The notes under the pieces are model-generated. The model was given only the letters and a program-made list of their open reading frames with translations. It made no database searches and was not told where the DNA came from. DNA of 64,000 nucleotides from Chiua virens (Eukaryota; Basidiomycota; Agaricomycetes; Boletales; Boletaceae): positions 558,001 through 622,000 of the forward strand of contig JAHNUO010000019.1 of the NCBI GenBank assembly GCA_019787685.1, in the 5' to 3' direction. Made by a program: the position numbers and the translations under genes. Positions 57,150 through 64,000 of the stretch are shown here, in pieces. Every line of letters starts with the position of its first letter. Positions within the stretch are counted from its first letter, which is position 1.

Positions 57150-58271
57150 CTGTTTCCATAATGAGGGAAGTGTCAGGGACCCAATGAGTCAGAATAGGTG
57201 TGGAGGTGAAAGCATCCTTAAGCTTCTGGAAGGCAGAGCAGCAGCCATTGCCAAAGTTCCATGGAGTGCCTTTGTGAGTCAGGCAAGTCAAAGGAACAAT
57301 AATATCAGAATAATTGGAGATAAAAACCAAGGAAGGACTGAATGTTCTTCACCTTGTGGGGTTCAGGCCAGTCTTGAATAGATTTGACTTTCTCTGGGGA
57401 CATGGAAAGACTAGAGGGAGAAAGCTGGTACCTGAGGTATTTGGTAGACTCTGTGGACCATCCATATTTTTCGAGTAAAGATTATTTTGTGAAGTCTTTG
57501 GAGAACCTCTTGGACATGTTCCCAGTGGGAAGCTTTATCTGTTGAGTAGATTAAAATGTCATCCAAGTAGACTATCATGTAAACATATAATAGATCAGTG
57601 AAGATGGTATTGACAAACTGCTGGAAAGCTGTAGGGGCATTGGTCAAGCCAAAAGGCATGACAAGCTATTTGTAAGATCCATAGCATGTGCAGAATGAAG
57701 TCTTCCATTCATCTCCCTTGGCAATGTGGACTAAGTGCTATGTGTGCCAGAGGTCAATTTTGGTTTAGATCTTCGTGTCACTTGAAGCATCAAGGAGGTT
57801 GTAGATGCAGGGAAGTGAGTAGCAGTCTTTTTTCATGATCTTATTGAGTCCTTGGAAGTTGATGCAAAGACAGAATGAATTGCCCTTCTTGTGGACAAAG
57901 AGAACTGGAGCGGCATGAGTGGAGGAGAAAGGGCAGATGAAGCCCATAGCAAGATGCTCATCGAGGAATGTATGGAGGAACCCAAGTTTGGAGAAAGAAA
58001 GGGAATAGGTGGTTCCTAGTGGAGGGGAGGCACTTTCCTCTAAATTGATCTTGATGTCATGCTCATGATGCAGAGCAAGTGTGGACACTTTGCTCTTACT
58101 GAACACATCAGTGAAGTTGTGGTATTCCAGAGAAACAGAGAGATGGACAGGGATTTTGGGGGAGGTGGAGACTGAGTAGAGCTCAGTTTCCTGGGGACAG
58201 AGTTGCAGGCTAAATTGTATGGAACCTTCAAGGCAGCAGGCCAACACAAAAGCAGCTACATTGATAAGCAT
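57150..58271 (-). pseudogene. Reverse transcriptase/RNase H region of the chromovirus
   Basis: Reads HHEHDIKINLEESASPPLG, SSTHAAPVLFVHKKGNSFCL and INFQGLNKIMKKDCYSLP, then [20 protein letters not shown] and [13 protein letters not shown] (catalytic YLDD), and FISNYSDIIVPLTCLTHKG leading into TPILTHWVPDTSLIMETD. These are reverse transcriptase motifs in order, followed by the RNase H start. Stops and frameshifts separate the blocks. Confidence 0.82.
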
Positions 58272-58699
58272 GATGGGAAAGGCCTTTCACTTGGAAAAAC
58301 ATGGTGTATCTGAGGTAGTGATGTCAGCTGGAGGAGGTAAGTCTGGGGGCTGCAGAGATGAGCTCGGAGGTGTTAGACTAGTGTGTTCAGGTATGTGGAA
58401 CGAGGTACTGCTAGAAACCCAATCAATCAATAGATTGTGGTGGGTCAACCAGTTATATCCTAGAACAAGGGAACACAATCCATCCAATGGGATGACATAC
58501 AATGTCATCAGAGTAATATCACTGGTTTCAAAACATATAGAGAAATCAATCGCTTGAGTAATAATGGAGTTGGATGTTCCATCAAAGAGTCAGAGTTAAA
58601 GCGGGGGTACAGAGTAGGAGGAAATTTCATGGTTATTGACAAAATTTGTATCTATGAAGCAATCAGAGGAGCTGGAGTCTAAATGAAGGAATGTCATAG

Positions 58700-59500
58700 A
58701 AGACTATAGAGATGGAGGGTATAAGGGATTTGGGATCTGAAAGAGTGGATATGTTGAGATATAGCTCCTTAGGTGCATGGGAGGTGTCAACATGGTCTTG
58801 GGTGCAAAGTTGTTGAAGGATTGCTTTGTTTGGTGGTTTATCTCAGACTTGTGCTCCCAGTAGTGTGCATTGATAGCCTGTACAAGCAGAGTTGGACAAG
58901 GTCAGAGGGTTTGCTGACATGGGAGATCTCATCCTTGATGTGGTCAGGCAACCCATTGTAGAAATGGTGCCAGAGGGCACCTTCTCTGTCATCTTAGACT
59001 TGTAAAGCAATCATGTTAAATTTGACAACATATTTGTTGATATGCTGTCCACCCTTCATGGAGAGATGATCAAGCTGATACTTGGCATCTTAGATAGGGT
59101 CATGAGGTCCGAAGTTCATCTGGAGTTCCAAGACAAACTTGGTATAGTTATCCATCCAGTCAGGATAGAATGTTGAATCTTCCATCTAGAGTAGGTCAAA
59201 TTCAAACCATTCCAGAGCCATACCCTTGAGGTAAGACTGTGCAAATGTTACTTTGGCATGGTCTGTGCAGAAAGTGTTAAGTTGGTCTTGGAAGTTTCAT
59301 TCATATTGGACCAGGAAGACTTGGAGTTTGCAGGGGTCAGTCCCATTAAACTGGTCCAGTTCCTAGACCTTAGCATGGGGAGAGGAGTCAGAAGAAGGGC
59401 AATGGGAGAAGCAGGCAAGGTCGTGAATAGCATTGGCGAGCTGTCTGAGAATGTTCTCAGCCTCAGTGAGATCATTCTCTAAGTGATATGAATCAGGTAT
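58700..59500 (-). pseudogene. Gag region of the chromovirus
   Basis: Minus-strand translation near 59180-59360 shows DQFNGTDPCKLQVFLVQYE, NFQDQLNTFCTDHAKVTF and AQSYLKGMALEWFEFDLL with in-frame stops between blocks. This is the capsid-like segment typical of Agaricomycete Ty3/gypsy Gag. Confidence 0.7.
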
Positions 59501-59989
59501 TAAAACAGACTGGTTCCATAGGACCTGGTTGTCCTGAGAGCAGAGTCATTACTCTGGTGACTTACCCTCTGGTGAAGCTCAAGACAGTATTATGGAAGAT
59601 GGAGAGAGAATATTGTTATTCTGTATATACATTAGAACATGTTTATATATCTACTGTAATGCCATGCTGTACCTGTAGTAAGGACTAATGGTACTGCATG
59701 AATGATTGTAATTAATTGTATTGTAGTATCTAAGGCACTACAATATGTAAGTCTATAGTTGTTTTGGTACTTCCAGAGTATAGGAACCTTGGAACTTCTG
59801 GAAGTGGAAGCCTTGGAAGGATGGGAACTACCTGGAACAGTCAGAACAGATTATACATATTCCAACATCAGGGTTTAAGTTGTGGTTGGAACCAGGGTCA
59901 TCTCTGGGGTAGTCTGGATTGTCTGGGTCATCATCACCAAATGCATTCTGTGGTGTGGTGATGGGTTCTTCAGAGAGTTCAGACAGAGT

Positions 59990-60115
59990 AGAACACTAGT
60001 ATGAAAAAAGACAAGAGGAAATGAGAAGGTCTAAGTATGAAGTCCAAGGATCAGGAGTTGTGTCTGGAGAGAGATCATACTAGAGTTGGACTGATGAAAA
60101 ATATGGGATATGACA
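59990..60115 (-). repeat. LTR-like end, copy B
   Basis: From 60115 leftwards: TGTCATATCCCATATTTTTC, then blocks (ACTAGTGT, CTTGTCTTTTTTCATAC) shared with the copy ending at 60939. A Gag-like acidic stretch (DDPDNPDYPRDDPG) follows within 200 bp, so the LTR may be internally deleted. Confidence 0.5.
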
Positions 60116-60339
60116 AAGCCCCAGATAGCAGCATCTCCAAGAGAAAATGTAGCTTCCTAGTAGATCTACAGGAAATTGGAAGTTTCTTGATCTGTTGAAT
60201 GTTACTCTATACATATAAAGTGAGAGTAAAATGACAGAAAAACTACTACATACTTACCAGATTAGTTGATTACTGCAATGCTGAGACCTGATCACAACAG
60301 CCATAATCCATGTTACCAATTTTCCTTTAAAGCAAATGG

Positions 60340-60939
60340 ATGAAACAAATTTTCCCTCTGTAGCATTCTGTACTTGTGTTAAAACTGGGTCTACTCAGGA
60401 TGTGAACTCCAGAACTCCAGAGTTATTCTTGCGGAGGGACTTGGCTTCACCGTGTATGGTATGCCCTTGTCACAAGTCTGTCCTTTATTTCAGAGAACAG
60501 AGGTCAGAGGTGAGACTTGATACCAAAGTGAAGTTGAGCAGAGGTAAGACCATTGAGGTCTTATGGAGTTCAGAGGGAATAGAAGGTAAAACTAATATTC
60601 AGACTGAGGGTACAAAGTTGGGGTACTACAGTTTATATACTTGGAGTAGAATGGAGATTAGTAATGGAGTTGGTGAGAAACTGAGTAAGACGGTAATCAG
60701 GAAAGTATGTAACTGGAGTGGAGTGAGATATGTACAGAGGCTGGAGCTGTGCTGTTAAGTGAGACACAGGTAATTACTAATGTAACACTAGTATGAAAAG
60801 AGACAAGAGGAATCAAGAAGGTTCTAAGTAAGAAGTCTGGAGATCAGAAGTTGTGTCCAGAGAGAGATTGTACCAGAGTTATGAAGGAGTAAACCCAGAG
60901 ATCTTGGAGTTGGACTGATGAGATATATGGGATATGACA
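60340..60939 (-). repeat. LTR-like sequence, copy C
   Basis: Starts TGTCATATCCCATATATC at 60939 (minus strand) and runs about 600 bp. It shares blocks with both the 53.5-kb and 60.1-kb copies, consistent with a longer LTR of the same family in the same orientation. Confidence 0.5.
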
Positions 60940-63900
60940 ACTTGTCTGAAAAGAACTTATCCATAAATGTCTTGCCTCCAAGAAATACTTAAGATATGCT
61001 TGGATGGTATTCCACATTTGAAAAGGAGTCTGAGTCCAAGTTAGAGCAACATGAGGAAGGTTGTTCTGGGTATGCCTGATCTGAGTCATAACTTGCATTG
61101 TCAGATTGATTTTGATCATAGAAGGCATCTGGATAAAAAAAACTGTTAATAGGGGTTCTGTAGAAAGTATAGTACTATAGCTATGTATATAGAGTAATAG
61201 TAAAGGATAAGTGTAAATAGAGTGTCTCACCTCAGTTATACTATATAGCAGTCAACTGAGCTATGTTAAGACAAGTCAGAAAGTCTAATGTGGAAAAAGT
61301 CTAATGTGGAAAGGGTTAGATAACTATGGTATGCAAAGAAGAAAATTCAATGTTCAAGAGACTGGCAACTGACTGAGTTGAGACTTCATTCAAATCTTAT
61401 GATCCAAAGGTCCATAGGTAGCCAGGAGTCCATAGTAGTTTTTATTTTACCCTTTCTAACCTTAATTTCCATGGAAAAGGGGTCAAAAGTCTAGTTTCAC
61501 ACAATCAAAAGACTATTTTGGACTGGTTTTTTTTGGTCCAGGACAGGTCTGGTCTTAGTCTGGTTGTCTTATTTGAACTGTAGAAAACTGCACTGCACTG
61601 GACTTTAAAATACTTATAGGGTCATTGGAATTAAGATTCAAAACAAAAATGACAGAATGCTTAGCAAAGTATACCATAAATAAGAGCAAAGATGATCCAT
61701 CTGAGTCACCTAGTGTGAGATCACTGAATCCAACTGGAGAAGTAACACTTGTGTCACTTTGTATGTCTTCATGAGTGGCATATGCATGAACCACAGACTC
61801 GGTCAAGCATGGCATTGTTGATAACCTAGTATGGCAGAGCTAAGTAGACATGGTAGACATGAAGAAAAATACTTGCAATGGGTCTTGATTAATGGTACTG
61901 TCAGTACCACACTCAGAAGAGTTGCTGGAGTGTCTCCCTTTTCAGTTGTGCTTGACAGGGAGTCGGTGTTGGATGCAACAAGTGGATTGCCTAGAAAAAA
62001 AAATCAATATGATGTTATGAATCCCATACCTACTTGCTATCACCTGGCACAGAGCTGGATCATCACAAATGTCTAAATGGTCATCAATGTCAGGGACTGG
62101 GTTGTTGGTAGTAGATGAAAAGTCCCATGCAGTTGGCTCAAGTTCTGGTGATTCTGGGGTACTAGCATTTGTTGGCAAGCTAGATGTGTCCAAGTTAGTG
62201 TCAACTGCACTTGGGGAGCTGTTGCTAGTACCATTGGCACTGATACTTGCATCAACATGCAATGGGCCCAGGGAGGAACCAAGCCTTGACCATCTCAGTC
62301 TTGGTCTTGCGCTTATTGGAACCAGCCTTAGACTTGTTGGTAAACCAAGTCTGTTTGTATGACAAATAGTCTCAGCAATGTCTTCCTATCCTTGTCTTTG
62401 AGGAACAACTGGCTGCCAGAGTGCTGCCCTGCTGCTATACCATACCATTGGTTCCACTCTTTCACTGTCCAGAAATGGACATTAGGGTAATCTGCTTGGT
62501 TGAACTGTGGGAAGGGTCAGCATTCAAGAGGGTTAATGTCTTGCCAGGAGGTTGTAATGTGATATTGATGGGTCCATCTGTGGTCGATGAGCTAGTAGAA
62601 TTGATCTTGAGTTGTGATACAAGCATATTATATGCATGTCTATGACAGACCATGTCAGTCACAGAATATGGTATGACCAATGTACTCTAAGGTATTCTGT
62701 TCTGCTTTGAGTGACATATTTTTATGCTAGAGCATATTGATAGTCTCTTGTAGTTGTTGTATCTGTTGTACATGCTAGAGATATGTGCACAAAATTGGTT
62801 CAGCACAGTCCAAAATATGCTAAGACTGACTGTGACTGAATTTTCTGGAATGCTTTGACTGAAACTTGAAGAATTATTCTGTGATTAATGGTCCTTAAAA
62901 GTAAACTGGAGTGTACCTGGTATGATTGACTATGCAAATTACCCCATGAGGTAACAGGCCCAGGAGTACTACTAGGAGCTGGTAAGGTTGGAAGCTGGTT
63001 ATTGTTGCTGTAAAAAAAGTGGGTATTGTATGTATCAAATGAGTCTTCTAACGATTGTGATGGAAATCTTGGAGAACCATGTGTATCTTGGAGATGTGGA
63101 AACATTATCTGCAGGCTTTCTTCACCAAGCTTTGTGCATGAAATAACAACACCATATGACTTTTCAAGTAACTCTGTGAGAGGGTTAGAGTAGAGAGTGA
63201 CAAGGGCCAGGTTGATAAACATATCATTGTCATCATGTGCTTCATGATCTTCATCATTACTGACTTGGTCTGCTGTGACAGCAAGCTGTACAAAGTATTG
63301 CATGTCAGCAAAGCGGTCTCTTCTATCAAGGAGAATCTGTACCACAAATAAATATTATATACTACCTAGTGAAAGATATCAGATACCTTGACATTCTGAG
63401 CCATCCAAACATTTTCAGGTGCCTTTTGAAGCTCTTGGTATTCCAAGTGTGCAATCTGACCACTAGGCAAGTGAAGACAAGCCCAGCACCATATTTTTGG
63501 AGCATATGGTGATCCAAGAAACTGGCAGATCAGTCTTGCTTCTTCCCCTTGAACAGTGGTGAGATACCAATTATGATTTGGAAGGAGGGTGTAGCCATTG
63601 CCAAGGTCTATTGATACATGCAGATTTGTGTTTTCTGGGGGGTCTAGGTATGGGATCATTGCCTTGGGTGCATTGAATTGCATCATCCACTGAGATGAAC
63701 AAATTGGTGAGCCAACTTGTGTAGCTTTTGAAGCAAGGTGGCACATTAGATGAATGCATGCAGTCAACCCAGCATTGATAGAATATGTATGAGTTCAAAC
63801 TTAATCACCTACTCTGAAATAAATTTGTGTGCTTGCTGGAGTTGATGTGAAGTAATGCTGTACTGTGACATGATTTGAAGACCAGCAACAAACTTGCAAA

Positions 63901-64000
63901 AATTTCTCCATAGATGCTCTGGAAGAATGCCATAAAGTCAAGCTGGGCATAGATCCAAGTGATGTATTTCATTGCTTTGTACCATGAATTGGAATGTAGG
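60940..64000 (-). mobile_element. Decayed Tnp2-like (CMC/CACTA-related) DNA-transposon gene, running off the right edge
   Basis: Minus strand from the right edge: LPEHLWRNFCKFVAGLQIMS, then HQLQQAHKFISE, CIHLMCHLASKATQVGSPIC, SSQWMM and NAPKAMIPYLDPPE. Next come VSIDLGNGYTLLPNHN, EEARLICQFLG and LHLPSGQIAHLEYQE. After an intron (63394-63346, ending TTGTGGTACAG) follow FADMQYFVQLAVTAD and NLALVTLYSNPLTELLEKSYG. This series matches the part downstream of the catalytic domain in a large Agaricomycete family related to Tnp2 transposases. Stops occur near 63830-63780 and a segment seems deleted between QWMM and QFNAPKA. From 62.7 kb leftwards only weak frames remain. Confidence 0.6.

Larger units (their letters stand above)
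53507..60115 (-). mobile_element. Decayed Ty3/gypsy chromovirus (chromodomain LTR retrotransposon)
   Basis: On the minus strand, from high to low coordinates: Gag (QFNGTDPCKLQVFLVQ, AKVTFAQSYLKGMALEW, about 59450-59180), reverse transcriptase (LFVHKKGNSFCLCINFQGLNKI near 57860 and [15 protein letters not shown] with [10 protein letters not shown] near 57550-57650), RNase H-like end (TPILTHWVPD near 57180), integrase (ISSYHPEGDGQTECINQT near 55600), then a C-terminal chromodomain (KLLYLVQWAGYEGTDEE, near 54830). This order is Ty3/gypsy, chromovirus branch. Every domain has stops or frameshifts and the sequence is CpG-poor. A separate LTR (55662-56187) interrupts the integrase. Confidence 0.85.

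Overview
The window is nuclear DNA of a filamentous fungus, almost certainly an Agaricomycete (Basidiomycota). The genes carry many short introns (about 45-100 nt) with GTRNGT-type donors and CTNA-type branch points. The protein families also fit: Ndc1 nucleoporin, fungal Sdh2, Dma1-type FHA-RING ligase, class III chitinase with CBM5, UstYa/DUF3328 proteins, a CRN-like kinase and an Agaricomycete HNH protein. The mobile elements are typical of mushrooms. No rRNA, tRNA or CRISPR array was recognised. All gene models were spliced by eye from sequence and family knowledge.

Layout. 1-3 kb: a broken O-fucosyltransferase-like gene at the left edge and a CRN-header/kinase gene on the minus strand. 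3.6-7.2 kb: an almost intact PIF/Harbinger DNA transposon with 83-bp terminal inverted repeats, a TAA target duplication, a DDE transposase carrying one nonsense codon, and a Myb/SANT partner gene. 7.2-10.7 kb: no recognisable gene. 10.7-15.3 kb: a TLC-like membrane protein gene (+) and NDC1 (-). 15.8-19.0 kb: three tandem RNase HI copies, the middle one dead. 19.5-25.9 kb: a conserved unknown gene and its decayed duplicate, separated by a 658-bp fold-back element whose empty site survives in the duplicate. 27.6-33.8 kb: two UstYa-family genes, one unknown membrane protein gene and two tandem SAM methyltransferase genes. 34.1-47.7 kb: the gene-dense part, with SDH2, an alpha/beta hydrolase, a Dma1-like ligase, a 15-exon chitinase, a low-complexity conserved protein, an inverted second copy of the left-edge gene and an HNH nuclease-domain gene. 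47.9-50.4 kb: decayed fragments. 50.5-53.2 kb: a minisatellite of about 98 units of 27 bp. 53.2-64 kb: strongly CpG-depleted, decayed retrotransposon and DNA-transposon sequence (a minus-strand chromodomain Ty3/gypsy element, a solo LTR inserted in it, several LTR ends, and a Tnp2-like element running off the right edge).

How it works together. The left two thirds mix housekeeping genes (nuclear pore, respiratory complex II, mitotic checkpoint ligase, RNase H) with accessory genes (UstYa and methyltransferase pairs, CRN-like kinase, chitinase). The UstYa plus methyltransferase stretch could be a small secondary-metabolite locus, but no core synthase or precursor peptide is visible, so this is inference. 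Local duplication is pervasive: RNase H x3, methyltransferase x2, the 19.5/23.5-kb pair, the 1/45-kb inverted pair and UstYa copies plus a fragment. Six introns in the first 36 kb appear to use GC-AG ends, three of them in one methyltransferase gene.
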